Source: CAWBRT01 sp963696525 (GTDB taxonomy: Bacteria; Acidobacteriota; Terriglobia; Terriglobales; Acidobacteriaceae). Taken from it: 64,000 nucleotides of DNA. The notes under the pieces were generated by a model. It saw only the letters and a list, made by a program, of their open reading frames with translations. It was not told the origin of the DNA and searched no databases. The stretch spans positions 992,001 to 1,056,000 of the forward strand of contig CAVOKO010000012.1 in assembly GCA_963696525.1 (NCBI GenBank), read 5' to 3'. Positions 38,894 to 47,839 of this stretch are shown here, one piece after another. Numbering within the stretch: position 1 is the first letter of the stretch; each line of letters begins with the position of its first letter. The translations under genes and the position numbers were made by a program.

Positions 38894-39526
38894 ATGCGTA
38901 AGACATCATTCATGGGAATTATGCTCCTCGGAGCATTGACAACAGGACTGACGGCGCGAGCACAGCAAGCACAACCGGTGCAAGAATTCCGGTTGCAATC
39001 GGCCGACTTGGCGGTGACCTACACCACGGAAAGGGCGAAAATCTCGCCCGGCGACTGCGGTTGCTTCTGGCTGCAAGGCGGAAGCGCCAATGCCGCGTTA
39101 ACCTTCTTCCATGGCTTGGGTGTGGCGGCGAACCTGAGTGGCGGCCATGCATCCAACATCGCGCCGGGCGTGGATGTCAGCAAAGTGAGTTTCATAGCTG
39201 GCCCGCGCTACACCTACAACACGTCGCGCTGGTCGGATAGTTACCTGGACGTAAAGCGTGGGACCAGCGTCTTCGGTGAGTGGCTCTTCGGCGGCGTGTA
39301 TGCCTTTAACGGCCTATTCCCGGCTACGGCTGGAGGATTCAAGAGCAGCGCCAGTGCCTTCGCCATGCAAGTCGGCGGAGGCTTGGATGTCGCGCTCGGT
39401 AACGGCTTCAGCGTGCGCGCTTTTGAACTCGACTATGTTCGCAGCGATCTGCCCAATAACGGCACCGATACCCAGAACCATCTTCGTCTTGCCTTTGGAG
39501 TGTCTTACCACATCCAAAGACATTGA
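38894..39526 (+). CDS. outer-membrane beta-barrel protein
   Basis: 210 residues. A signal peptide ends TARAQ at about residue 24. The rest alternates short amphipathic strands with Gly/Asn turns ('SFIAGPRYTYNTSRWSD', 'VGGGLDVALGNGFSVRAFELDYVRSDLPN') and ends in LAFGVSYHIQRH, as in small 8-strand OmpA/OmpX-like barrels common in Acidobacteriota. GAGGAG lies nine bases upstream. It starts 17 bases after the NHL gene, so the two are probably one transcript and may act together at the surface. Confidence 0.75.
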   Translation: MRKTSFMGIMLLGALTTGLTARAQQAQPVQEFRLQSADLAVTYTTERAKISPGDCGCFWLQGGSANAALTFFHGLGVAANLSGGHASNIAPGVDVSKVSFIAGPRYTYNTSRWSDSYLDVKRGTSVFGEWLFGGVYAFNGLFPATAGGFKSSASAFAMQVGGGLDVALGNGFSVRAFELDYVRSDLPNNGTDTQNHLRLAFGVSYHIQRH

Positions 39527-39673
39527 GGGTGCGATGAGGATCTTTAGATTAGGACACAACAATCTAGTGGCCCGTTTGCGAGTGCGCGACCTCTGAGACT
39601 AGAGCGGAACCAGAGTTGCTATACCCTGGCAGCAATCGGTTGAGCGTGTCACCGTGAGGAGTGTCGCCCGTTG

Positions 39674-39703
39674 TTGGCGCGCAAGACATGAGGGTCGTAT
39701 AAT
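39674..39703 (+). promoter_or_regulatory. promoter of the transporter-hydantoinase operon
   Basis: TTGGCG (39674-39679) and TATAAT (39698-39703) are 18 bases apart and point at the gene at 39785. Confidence 0.6.
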
Positions 39704-39739
39704 ATTTCAGTTTACGAACCCCAAAAGGATATTTCAGTT
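39702..39739. promoter_or_regulatory. 11-base direct repeat overlapping the -10 box and leader
   Basis: ATATTTCAGTT occurs at 39702-39712 and 39729-39739. The first copy overlaps the promoter start region, a natural place for a repressor to block transcription. Confidence 0.4.
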
Positions 39740-39784
39740 CAAGATGCTCGCAAGGACATGGCGCGCATCTTGAGGAGGTAGCGA

Positions 39785-41062
39785 ATGGAAGGTTTGCAAA
39801 CGATCCTGTTACTTCTGGTTTATGTAGGTCTCGTGATCTTTGCCATGCGCGGTGGCAATCTGATCTTTGGCTTCCTTCTATCCGCATTGGCTTGGGCGAT
39901 CATCGGACATGTTCCGTGTATGGCCACGGTTAACGATGTCATCCAAAAAGGAGCGGAAAGCTACGGTCCTACCGCCATTGTGGTCATCTTCGGCAGTTGG
40001 TTCGGCCGCATGCTTGTCGAAACCGGTATAGCCGGATCCCTAATCCGGAGAGCTGTCGAGCTTGGCGGTGATAAACCGCTGATCACGACGATTCTGGTGT
40101 CGCTGGTCACCACGTTCATTTTTACCAGCACTTTCGGCGTCGGGGCGGTCATCGCTATTGGCGTAATCGCGCTCCCTGTATTGTTGTCAATCGGGGTCGC
40201 CGAACGAATAGCGGTTCCAGCATTTACCATGTCCATCGGCGCGGCGATGTACATCAATCAAGTACTTTTCAAGCAGATTGTCATGTTCTTTCCGCCGGAC
40301 TCGGTGCCCTTTACCGGGCGCTATTTCAAATTCGGCATTACCGCAATGGCTCTTTCAATCGCGGTTATCGTGTTGATGCTGACCTATAACCTTGCTATAA
40401 GAAAGCCGGTCAAGGCGTGGGCGGTTTCCACGCCGCAGGTGAACGTAGTCCACGTACCGGCCATTGCTTATATCGTTCCGATCGTGCCTGTACTAATGGC
40501 CGTTATCTTCCAATGGCCTCCGTTGCCGGGCATGATCCTGGCGATTGTACTGACACTCGTCACATCACGTAAATTGCTTCCTTGGAAGAATGCGCAGTCA
40601 ATACTGCTCAGGGCGCTGAAAGACGGCACGACAGACGTAGCGCTGCTGTTGGGTATGCTGTTTACTCTGGCAATGTTCGGCGCGGCGGCAGGTAAAGTCG
40701 CCGGCATATTCAAGGCAGTACTGGGACCATTTATCCCATCCAATCCCTGGACAATTGCGATCACGTTCGGAGCATTGGCGCCTCTGGGTCTGTTCCGTGG
40801 ACCGCTGATGGCATGGGGTGCTGGCAGTGCTACCATTGCTATCCTGGTGGCGATGAAGATTTTCCCGCCGGTGTTATTGCTGCCGCTCGTATACGTTCCG
40901 TCCATTTCAATGGCCATAGCCATGTGTCCCACGCAGTCGTGGAACCTGTGGGCAATCAGCTACACCAAGCTGAGCATTACCGAGCACCTCAAGACTGGCG
41001 TAGGCTGGGCATGGTTGACAGTTTTAATCAATGCGCTATTAGCTGTTTATATGTTTGGCTAA
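39785..41062 (+). CDS. GntP/citrate-transporter-like membrane carrier
   Basis: 425 residues with about 11-12 hydrophobic segments. The pattern, with 'GPTAIVVIFGSWFGRMLVETGIAG' near the N-terminus and 'APLGLFRGPLMAWGAGSATIAIL' near the C-terminus, resembles the ion-transporter superfamily carriers for gluconate, citrate and similar acids. Two re-entrant-like Gly-rich segments are visible. AGGAGG (39773-39778) gives a strong ribosome-binding site. It precedes a hydantoinase-like gene by 97 bases, so it probably imports the substrate or a related carboxylate. The exact ligand is unknown. Confidence 0.75.
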   Translation: MEGLQTILLLLVYVGLVIFAMRGGNLIFGFLLSALAWAIIGHVPCMATVNDVIQKGAESYGPTAIVVIFGSWFGRMLVETGIAGSLIRRAVELGGDKPLITTILVSLVTTFIFTSTFGVGAVIAIGVIALPVLLSIGVAERIAVPAFTMSIGAAMYINQVLFKQIVMFFPPDSVPFTGRYFKFGITAMALSIAVIVLMLTYNLAIRKPVKAWAVSTPQVNVVHVPAIAYIVPIVPVLMAVIFQWPPLPGMILAIVLTLVTSRKLLPWKNAQSILLRALKDGTTDVALLLGMLFTLAMFGAAAGKVAGIFKAVLGPFIPSNPWTIAITFGALAPLGLFRGPLMAWGAGSATIAILVAMKIFPPVLLLPLVYVPSISMAIAMCPTQSWNLWAISYTKLSITEHLKTGVGWAWLTVLINALLAVYMFG

Positions 41063-41159
41063 ACCAGCTACATCCAGCTGTGCCCGCACGCTGCGCGATT
41101 GCACAATACATACGCGCGAAACGAAATGAGATGGCTGTACTGCCGAGAGTTGAGACGTT

Positions 41160-43298
41160 ATGGCTGACCGTCTGATCAGGATGGGAATCGACGTTGGGGG
41201 TACCTTTACCAAGGCTGTAGCGCTCGACAATGATACCCATCAAATTATCGGCAAAGCATCCGTGCTTACTACGCACAAGGATGAAGCGGGTGTAGCCGCG
41301 GGCGTGGTTCAAGCTTTTGAAAGATGTCTCAGGGAAAACGATATCAGCCCCGACGATGTCATTTTCATCGCTCATAGTACGACCCAGGCAACCAATGCCC
41401 TATTGGAGGGAGACGTCGCCGAAGTCGGTATTATCGGCATGGCATCTGGCTTTATGGAAGGCATGCTGGCGAAGCGTCAGACCAGGTTGGGTGATGTCCC
41501 CCTCGGTACAGGAAAATTCATTAAGACTCACCATGCTTACACAGACATTAAGAACCTGAACAAAGAGCACGTACAAGAGCTAGTGAAGGATCTTACGCAG
41601 CAAGGAGCGCGAGTGATCGTGGCCTCCAGGGCCTTTGGCGTTGACTGTACGCTGGAAGAATCTTTGGTTCAAGAGACGGCCGCGTTGATGGGGATCCCGG
41701 CGACTGCCGGCTACGAAATCACGAAATTGTATGGCTTAACGGTGCGCACCCGGTCAGCGGTGGTCAATGCCAGCATTTTGCCGCGCATGTTCGAGACTGC
41801 AACCAGCACGGAAGCCAGCGTGCGGAAGGCTGGCATACGGGCGCCACTCATGATCATGCGAGGCGACGGCGGGGTCATGGATATTGCGGAAGTACAGAAA
41901 CGACCGGTGCTCACCATGCTCTCCGGACCCGCAGCCAGCGTTGTCGGGGCGCTTATGTACCTGCGAGCCTCCAACGGCATCTATTTCGAGGTTGGTGGAA
42001 CCAGTACGAACATCGGCGTGATTAAGAACGGCCGCCCGACGATAAACTACGCAGTCGTCGGCGGACATAGAACGTGCATCAGCTCGCTGGACGTCAGAGT
42101 GCTCGGCGTGGCCGGAGGCAGCATGGTAAGAATCGCCGGAGGCAGGCTGGTGGATGTGGGACCACGCAGCGCCCACATTGCAGGTCTCGGCTATGCGGCC
42201 TTTACTCCCGAGGAAGAAATTGAAGACCCCGTGATCGAGTTTGTGCAGCCGCGGCCAGGTGACCCTAACGACTATGTCTCACTGCAATTAAAAAACGGCA
42301 AACGCATAGCGGTAACTAACACTTGCGCCGCCAACATTCTGCGCCTAACCAAGCCGGAATGGCATGCGTACGGCAATTACAATGCCTGCTACAAGGCGAT
42401 GCAACCGCTGGCGGCGATGCTCGGCATGTCGGTAGAAGATGCGGCGCGTGCCATCCTGACTAAGGCCACGGATAAAATTCTGCCGGTGGTGGATACTTTG
42501 GCCCGTGAGTACAAGCTGGAAAAAGATCAGATCATGCTGGTTGGCTGTGGCGGCGGTGCATCGGCCCTGCTTCCGTTCACCGCTGAACGAGCGGGAATGA
42601 AATACAAGATTCCCGAAAATGCGGAGATCATTTCCTCGATCGGCGTCGGGTTAGCCATGGTGCGCGACGTCGTCGAACGAGTCATCCCGAACCCGTCGAC
42701 GGAGGACATTAAAGCGATCAAGCGAGAGGCGAAACAAGCGGCGATCGCCAGTGGCGCCGTGCCTGACACGGTAGAGGTATACATTGAAATCAATGCGAAA
42801 ACCCAACAGGTACGCGCCATCGCCTTGGGCTCCACGGCAGTGCAGACCACGGATCTGCTCAAAGAGGCCAGCGAGAATGAGAGCCGCGCACTGGCCGCCG
42901 AATCCATGGGAACGTCGCCTGAAAACACCGTGCTTGCCGGGAGCACAAAGGCCTTGTATGTATTCACGTCGGCAACGGCCCTGAAGCAAAACGGCAAACA
43001 ACCGATCAGAGTCGTGGACAACAAGGGCTTCATCAAGGTGCAGCGCGGTGACGCAGCGGTGAAGGAGACTACGGTTGCGAATACGGTTTCCGTGATTGAA
43101 GAGCTTTGGGAGGCAATGACCACCTATAAGAGCGATCTGATTCTTTTCCCCGATATTTTCCTCTGTATGGCCGGCCGGGTGCTGGATTACTCGTCCATGC
43201 CCAGCAAGGATCACGTTCTGAATGTGATCGCGACCGAGCTGGATGAGTTCCCACCCGACGAACCAAGTATCGTGATTGCCGCAAGAAATGACCTGTGA
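41160..43298 (+). CDS. hydantoinase/oxoprolinase-family ATP-dependent enzyme
   Basis: 712 residues. The HyuA-type ASKHA fold is clear: 'RMGIDVGGTFTKAVALD' (phosphate-1 motif, about 7-23), 'AHSTTQATNALLEGDVAEVGII', 'MRGDGGVMDIAEVQKRPVLT', 'EVGGTSTNIGVI' and 'GCGGGASALLPF'. Relatives use ATP to open cyclic amides (hydantoin, 5-oxoproline) or to carboxylate ketones (acetone or acetophenone carboxylase). No HyuB partner follows. It is longer than the usual 500-690 residues, with an extra C-terminal domain (about 510-712). The next gene overlaps it by 11 bases, suggesting translational coupling. Confidence 0.85.
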   Translation: MADRLIRMGIDVGGTFTKAVALDNDTHQIIGKASVLTTHKDEAGVAAGVVQAFERCLRENDISPDDVIFIAHSTTQATNALLEGDVAEVGIIGMASGFMEGMLAKRQTRLGDVPLGTGKFIKTHHAYTDIKNLNKEHVQELVKDLTQQGARVIVASRAFGVDCTLEESLVQETAALMGIPATAGYEITKLYGLTVRTRSAVVNASILPRMFETATSTEASVRKAGIRAPLMIMRGDGGVMDIAEVQKRPVLTMLSGPAASVVGALMYLRASNGIYFEVGGTSTNIGVIKNGRPTINYAVVGGHRTCISSLDVRVLGVAGGSMVRIAGGRLVDVGPRSAHIAGLGYAAFTPEEEIEDPVIEFVQPRPGDPNDYVSLQLKNGKRIAVTNTCAANILRLTKPEWHAYGNYNACYKAMQPLAAMLGMSVEDAARAILTKATDKILPVVDTLAREYKLEKDQIMLVGCGGGASALLPFTAERAGMKYKIPENAEIISSIGVGLAMVRDVVERVIPNPSTEDIKAIKREAKQAAIASGAVPDTVEVYIEINAKTQQVRAIALGSTAVQTTDLLKEASENESRALAAESMGTSPENTVLAGSTKALYVFTSATALKQNGKQPIRVVDNKGFIKVQRGDAAVKETTVANTVSVIEELWEAMTTYKSDLILFPDIFLCMAGRVLDYSSMPSKDHVLNVIATELDEFPPDEPSIVIAARNDL

Positions 43299-43938
43299 TG
43301 AGTTTCGCCGGCGTTTGTCGATAGCCGCTAGTTATAGCGACGAGCATTTTGCGGCGTTTCTGCTGAATAACGACCCATTGGCCGGCACGCTGACGGCGGT
43401 GCAGCGGCGCGAAATCATTACCGGAGCCGTGCATAGTGGAGCTAGCGCAGCCCGGGAGCTAAGTGAACGCTTTGCCGCTAGGCTGCCGTCCGAAATGGCC
43501 TGCCTCTTGGGAGTAAAGATTGTTACGGGCGACTTGAGCGGAGTTAGACTGGTTTTATCAAGCTATGATCCCCGTACTGCTACGGTAACACTCAACCAGG
43601 ACCTGATTGAGAAGCTCGAGCAATGCCAGGTTAGACAGACGCTTTTGCCGGGGAACTTTAGCTCTGCGGAAGTTGCTACTGCCCATGAGCTATTTCATCA
43701 TATTGAAAGTAGCAATCAGGGCATCTTCTCTCGCAAATTCAAAGTTACGCTTTGGCGCCTTGGTCCACTGCGGTATCGTTCCACGGTTCCTGCGGCCGGC
43801 GAGATAGCAGCAACCGTTTGTGCCAAGACACTTTGCTGCTTGTGCTTCAACCCGGTCTTACTGGACGCAGTGGCCTTATACATAAAAAACGACCAGAGAC
43901 TGGTGGAATGGTTTGACCAGCTTGATCGAGCCGCGTAA
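43288..43938 (+). CDS. putative zinc metallopeptidase-like protein with HExxH
   Basis: 216 residues, no signal peptide. Its clearest feature is AHELFHHIE (about 134-142), an HExxH zinc-binding motif as in gluzincin-type peptidases, set in a region resembling IrrE/ImmA-like or minigluzincin proteins. It overlaps the hydantoinase-like gene, so the product may process or salvage something in the same pathway. The C-terminal half contains CAKTLCCLC, a Cys cluster of unknown role. I do not recognise a named family. ATG 43288 was chosen; a TTG 12 bases upstream is in frame. Confidence 0.65.
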   Translation: MTCDEFRRRLSIAASYSDEHFAAFLLNNDPLAGTLTAVQRREIITGAVHSGASAARELSERFAARLPSEMACLLGVKIVTGDLSGVRLVLSSYDPRTATVTLNQDLIEKLEQCQVRQTLLPGNFSSAEVATAHELFHHIESSNQGIFSRKFKVTLWRLGPLRYRSTVPAAGEIAATVCAKTLCCLCFNPVLLDAVALYIKNDQRLVEWFDQLDRAA

Positions 43939-44021
43939 GCAATTTCCGTACAAGCCAGAGGCTGCTTACTTTTGCGGATTGCAAAGAGCATCCAGCAGTA
44001 AAGAAACGCGCCGCCAGAGGA

Positions 44022-45359
44022 TCAAGGCTTGGCCACGCGGGTCGCGGGTACTTCCATAACCTTCAATTCAACGCGCTTGATCTCGCCAACAATCAGCAGA
44101 TAGGACAAAGCACCAATCAATCCGTGCGCGCCGACATACAGCAGCGCTCCATTGAACGAGCCAGTGGTCTTCAGGATGTAGCCAATCACCAAGGGGGTCA
44201 CGATACCCGACAGATTACCCATCATGTTGAAAATTCCGCCGCTCAACCCCACGATCTCTTTTGGCGATGTATCGCCGACGACCGACCATCCCAGTGAGCC
44301 GAGGCCCTTACAGAAGAACGCCACCGCCAGCACAAAGATTACAACCACTTCCGAAGTTACATAGTTGGCCAGAATAATCACACTCGAGAAGACCAAGCCC
44401 AGGATAATCGGCGTCTTGCGTGCAACCGTCAGGGTCTTTCCGCGCCTGAGGAGCCAGTCCGACCAGTAGCCGCCCAGCAGTCCACCGCAGAATCCCATGA
44501 TTCCCGGAATCGAGGCGGCAAAGCCGACTTTCAAGATCGACATCTTCTTGGCTTCAATCAGGTATGTGGGAAACCATGTAAGAAAAAACCAGGTAATGGC
44601 GTTAATGCAAAACTGCGCAAGATAAACGCCGATCATGAGGCGGTTAGTTACGAGCGCCCGCACGTAAGACCACTTGACCTCGCTTCTCTTCTCGCCAAGA
44701 TTGGCCAACCCGCCGCCAGACTGGATGTAGTCCAGTTCAGCCTGATTCACCCGCGGATGGCTCTTGGGATCACGGATGATCCTGAACCAGGCGAATGAAA
44801 TCAGGATTCCAACCGCTCCCGTGATCACGAACATGGCAGGCCAGCCATAGCGGGCAACGCCCCAGGCCATGATGGGCACGAAAATAGCGACGGTCACGTA
44901 TTGCGCGGAGTTAAAAACCGCTGCCGCAAAACCCCGCTCCTGGTTGGGAAACCACATCGCGGTCAGCCTGCTGTTTGCCGGAAACGCAGGTGCTTCGGCA
45001 GCGCCCATAAGCAGCCGTAGTGCAAACAGGAACACCAGGGTTGCGGAGAAAACGCCGGCGAATCCTTGCAGCAGTGTAAAAGTCGACCACAGAAACAAGC
45101 AAAGACCATAGACGGCACGCGAGCCGAACCTGTCGACCAGCCAGCCGCCCGGAACCTGCATGGCCGTGTAGGACCAGCCGAATGCCGAAAAAGCGAACCC
45201 CATGGACAACGCGTCCAACTTAAAAGCTTTTCTCATTGCCGGCGCCGCAACCGATAACGTGGCGCGGTCAGTAACATTCAGAACGGTGACGATGAAGAGC
45301 GCTACCAGAATGAAATAGCGAACGTTCGTCCGCTTTGACCCCAGGCTCTCGTCAGACAT
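44022..45359 (-). CDS. MFS transporter, anion:cation symporter family (glucarate/galactonate-type)
   Basis: 445 residues with 12 predicted helices. Features of the ACS family include 'NVTDRATLSVAAPAM' in helix 1, 'GWSYTAMQVPGGWLVDRFG' (helix 2 and the loop 2-3 motif) and 'GAAEAPAFPANSRLTAMWFP'. Members import hexarates, hexonates or tartrate with protons. AGGAGG precedes the ATG. On the same strand 229 bases downstream of an RraA-like gene, it may import the sugar-acid substrate of that protein. Confidence 0.87.
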   Translation of the reverse strand: MSDESLGSKRTNVRYFILVALFIVTVLNVTDRATLSVAAPAMRKAFKLDALSMGFAFSAFGWSYTAMQVPGGWLVDRFGSRAVYGLCLFLWSTFTLLQGFAGVFSATLVFLFALRLLMGAAEAPAFPANSRLTAMWFPNQERGFAAAVFNSAQYVTVAIFVPIMAWGVARYGWPAMFVITGAVGILISFAWFRIIRDPKSHPRVNQAELDYIQSGGGLANLGEKRSEVKWSYVRALVTNRLMIGVYLAQFCINAITWFFLTWFPTYLIEAKKMSILKVGFAASIPGIMGFCGGLLGGYWSDWLLRRGKTLTVARKTPIILGLVFSSVIILANYVTSEVVVIFVLAVAFFCKGLGSLGWSVVGDTSPKEIVGLSGGIFNMMGNLSGIVTPLVIGYILKTTGSFNGALLYVGAHGLIGALSYLLIVGEIKRVELKVMEVPATRVAKP

Positions 45360-45588
45360 CGGGTCCTCCTGCTGTCAGATGACCGGAGCGATAGATAGTC
45401 GCCTAACGATCCATTGGTCGATTGTACGTTGTCACTTTGGCAGACGGCATGACATGCGAGCGGAAAACGAGGGATGCCGCACCGCGTCAGGTTCTGCCGC
45501 GTAATCGAAATCGTTCCTCGTCACTCGCGTCACGGAACCCGCACACACGCACTGCAATTGAAACCATCACCGTGTATTAGCATGTTCT

Positions 45589-46251
45589 TCAAAAGGCACC
45601 ATACTTTTTATAGGCGTCCTTGATGGGAACCCCCTGACGCAGCTCGCGGCGCATACCGCTTTCCCGGGCGCAGACATCTTCAGCCTGCACCAGAATCTCC
45701 ATCGTCACATCCGCGGGAACGATGACCACTCCGTCTGCGTCGCCAACCACGAAGTCGCCGGGGTTGATTACGGTATCCTTAATCCTGATCGGAGTCTGCC
45801 ACCGCAGGATGTTCCAACGCCCTATCGAACTGCCGGCGCATCTAAAACGGGCAAATACAGGGAACTGCATGGCATTCATAAAATCAAGATCGCGCACCCC
45901 ACCGTCCAGTACCGCTCCCGTGCACCCTCGCTCGCGCGCCGCCGTAGACATGATTTCGCCCCAGTGAGCCGACGCCCTGTGACCGCCGCACGCCCAGATG
46001 GAGACCGTGTACGGAGTAATGCTATCAAGCATCGCCAGTCTTTTTTCGGTGTCATCGTCACTGCTGTTGGCACAAGGATACCCCTGCCCCGTAAAGGCGA
46101 CTCCACAAACACGTCGAACATCGGTCAGAGGGGTTATGAAGTATGGAAGAACCTGGTTGCGAAACCCTCTCTTGTCGAGCATGTCGGCAATCGCGCCGGA
46201 ATAAAGCTTGTTGAATCTCGCACAGACATCCTTCAGGGTATCCTGATCCAT
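45589..46251 (-). CDS. RraA-like protein / 4-hydroxy-4-methyl-2-oxoglutarate aldolase family
   Basis: 220 residues. The family core GAVLDGGVRDLDF (about 113-125), the preceding 'HWGEIMSTAARERGCTG' and GDFVVGDADGVVIVP near residue 170 are clear. The Asp in GGVRD and the nearby Arg bind divalent metal and substrate in HMG aldolases, which cleave 4-hydroxy-4-methyl-2-oxoglutarate or oxaloacetate to pyruvate. The same fold includes the RNase E inhibitor RraA, but the aldolase role fits the neighbouring sugar-acid transporter better. GAGGATC lies upstream of the ATG. Confidence 0.82.
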   Translation of the reverse strand: MDQDTLKDVCARFNKLYSGAIADMLDKRGFRNQVLPYFITPLTDVRRVCGVAFTGQGYPCANSSDDDTEKRLAMLDSITPYTVSIWACGGHRASAHWGEIMSTAARERGCTGAVLDGGVRDLDFMNAMQFPVFARFRCAGSSIGRWNILRWQTPIRIKDTVINPGDFVVGDADGVVIVPADVTMEILVQAEDVCARESGMRRELRQGVPIKDAYKKYGAF

Positions 46252-46403
46252 ACGTTGATCCTCGCCTTCTTTGCACCTGTCCGGATAGGTCGTTGCTAGC
46301 AGCGATTGATTCTACAGAAGGTTTGATTTACGGGCCAGCAGGAGGCTGCTCGGGACGAGAGCGAAACTCGTGAATCATCCGGCTAAGGTTTGTCCGCGAC
46401 TGT

Positions 46404-46679
46404 TTATCCGCAATCGCAGCTTACGCATTCACCGTTCTTGCCGCGCATGCTATTAATAATAGCCGCCGCGCAGCCTACTCCGGCAGAGACTTCGATTGCT
46501 TTCGTCGCGCAGTTCATACGGCAGGCTCCGCACTCCATGCAATCTTCGCGGTTGGCGATCACAGCTTTCCGTTCGACGACCGCAAACACCGCGTGCGGGC
46601 AGACTTCCTCGCAACGGCCGCAGCCGTTACAGAGCACCGCATCCAGGACGAGCGAGTGACCATTCAGAAGATAGCGCAT
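46404..46679 (-). CDS. hgcB: mercury methylation ferredoxin HgcB
   Basis: 91 residues. Two [4Fe-4S] motifs are present: C17-x2-C20-x2-C23-x3-C27 and the HgcB-type CMECGACRMNC (C47, C50, C53, C57). An extra conserved cysteine follows (C70), and a C-terminal cysteine group GECVSCDCG (C85, C88, C90) corresponds to the terminal Cys pair thought to bind or deliver mercury. HgcB reduces the corrinoid cofactor of HgcA. The start lies 10 bases after the hgcA stop with AGGGAA upstream, so the two form one unit, in the order and orientation known from mercury methylators. An ordinary 2[4Fe-4S] ferredoxin would lack CMECGAC next to HgcA. Confidence 0.95.
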   Translation of the reverse strand: MRYLLNGHSLVLDAVLCNGCGRCEEVCPHAVFAVVERKAVIANREDCMECGACRMNCATKAIEVSAGVGCAAAIINSMRGKNGECVSCDCG

Positions 46680-46689
46680 AGTGTTCCCT

Positions 46690-47727
46690 CTAAACGAACG
46701 CCGCGGTAATTCGAAGAACCGCTCCCGCTGCCGCAGAGACTAAGATCGGCGGCAACGCTCGCCGGACTTCCAACTTTGCCCCAGCCTGGGTGGTGAAGGT
46801 CGTGGACCCGGTGAACATCATCGCCATGTACGAAGTGATTGCCACTACAAGAAGGACGACTCCGGCTGCTTCGGTAAATCCCATCGGAAGCAAAACCAGC
46901 AGGCTCGCTGCTAACAGTACGCCTGCAACCGTTCCCTTTAGCGCGAAGTACCTGAATGGGAGCCATGGAAGCAATACTGGAACGAGAAGCCCACCCGTAA
47001 GAATGGCGGCTACAAAGGGCAGGAGGTCCGTGGCGAGATGCGGCGTCAACTGGTGGTGACGTATCACGTCGAGAATAGCCAGCAGCACGAGCGCCACAAG
47101 CGCGAGTTTGAGCTGACCAACAATTTCCACGGGCGCGAGAACGATGCGCTCTCTCCAAGTGAAGGTTACGCGCCGCATGGTCGGCGTGGTCTTCATGCCC
47201 GCAGCCAGATAGGCTTTGATGTCGTACGCCCGAACAGGTCCGTAGTGGACTGAGAAGCCGGTAGCGCGCTTCACCTCGTGAGCAGCCACTCCCGTAGCGC
47301 CGAGCTGCGGGAGCACGAGATCGCGATGCCCCACAACCTTTTTCAGATTGATGGCCTGGATGCGGTGGACGAGTTCGTCGGTGCCGAAAGTTCCCTTGCC
47401 AGCGGCGCACCACACGTTAACGCCTTTGGTATCGAGAATCAGCAACCAGACGTTCGCGCCGACCAACTCTTTTCGGACCCGGTCAACAGTCAGCTTGTAG
47501 TTGGCAGTGACCAGCACGGATGAGTTTGCGTCCGGCTGTCCGATGCGGTATAGCCCCGGTGCGACCCGATATCGCATGCGCCCGATGCCCCAACGCACTT
47601 TCCAGCCGCCGAGCACGTCGCGCCAGGTGATCTGTGTGCTCAGTGAGCCGATGAACGGGTCCGCTGGCGCTTTCGCCGGGGAGATCTGGCACGGTGTCGG
47701 ACCACAGCCGCAACCTGTTTGGGTCAT
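46690..47727 (-). CDS. hgcA: mercury methylation corrinoid protein HgcA
   Basis: 345 residues. The cytosolic N-terminal half is the corrinoid-binding domain related to CdhD, with the diagnostic cap-helix motif NVWCAAGK (104-111). Its Cys107 is the lower Co ligand in known HgcA. GTFGTDELV and 'VLPQLGATGVAAHEV' follow. Five membrane helices form the C-terminal half (about 198-222, 232-256, 261-283, 285-306, 325-345). HgcA transfers a methyl group to Hg(II), producing methylmercury. A short Cys-rich N-terminus (GCGCG) is an addition. AAGGAG (47734-47739) sits six bases before the ATG. It is divergent from arsR. Confidence 0.97.
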   Translation of the reverse strand: MTQTGCGCGPTPCQISPAKAPADPFIGSLSTQITWRDVLGGWKVRWGIGRMRYRVAPGLYRIGQPDANSSVLVTANYKLTVDRVRKELVGANVWLLILDTKGVNVWCAAGKGTFGTDELVHRIQAINLKKVVGHRDLVLPQLGATGVAAHEVKRATGFSVHYGPVRAYDIKAYLAAGMKTTPTMRRVTFTWRERIVLAPVEIVGQLKLALVALVLLAILDVIRHHQLTPHLATDLLPFVAAILTGGLLVPVLLPWLPFRYFALKGTVAGVLLAASLLVLLPMGFTEAAGVVLLVVAITSYMAMMFTGSTTFTTQAGAKLEVRRALPPILVSAAAGAVLRITAAFV

Positions 47728-47768
47728 TGGGCACTCCTTGCATTCGACACGGCGAATGTGATGTCTGA

Positions 47769-47797
47769 AGAATAAACTCGACGAACATATATGTCAA
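47769..47797 (-). promoter_or_regulatory. sigma-70 promoter of hgcAB
   Basis: On the minus strand a perfect TTGACA (47792-47797), a 17-base spacer and TATTCT (47769-47774) are present. The leader is about 35 bases. The -35 box lies in the centre of the ArsR-type palindrome. Confidence 0.75.
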
Positions 47798-47808
47798 CAC
47801 GTATATGT
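47785..47808. promoter_or_regulatory. palindromic ArsR-type operator between hgcA and arsR
   Basis: Half-sites ACATATA (47785-47791) and TATATGT (47802-47808) form a perfect inverted repeat with a 10-base spacer, the ATA-rich form bound by ArsR/SmtB dimers. It covers the hgcA -35 box and lies 31-55 bases before the arsR ATG, so one dimer could repress both directions. Confidence 0.7.
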
Positions 47809-47839
47809 ATGATACAATCTTGGCTTGGGGAGCTGGGAC

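Noticed and set aside
46690..47727. Reading the corrinoid protein as a CO dehydrogenase/acetyl-CoA synthase subunit (CdhD/AcsC)
   Set aside because: NVWCAAGK, the five C-terminal membrane helices and the adjacent CMECGAC ferredoxin are specific to HgcA/HgcB.
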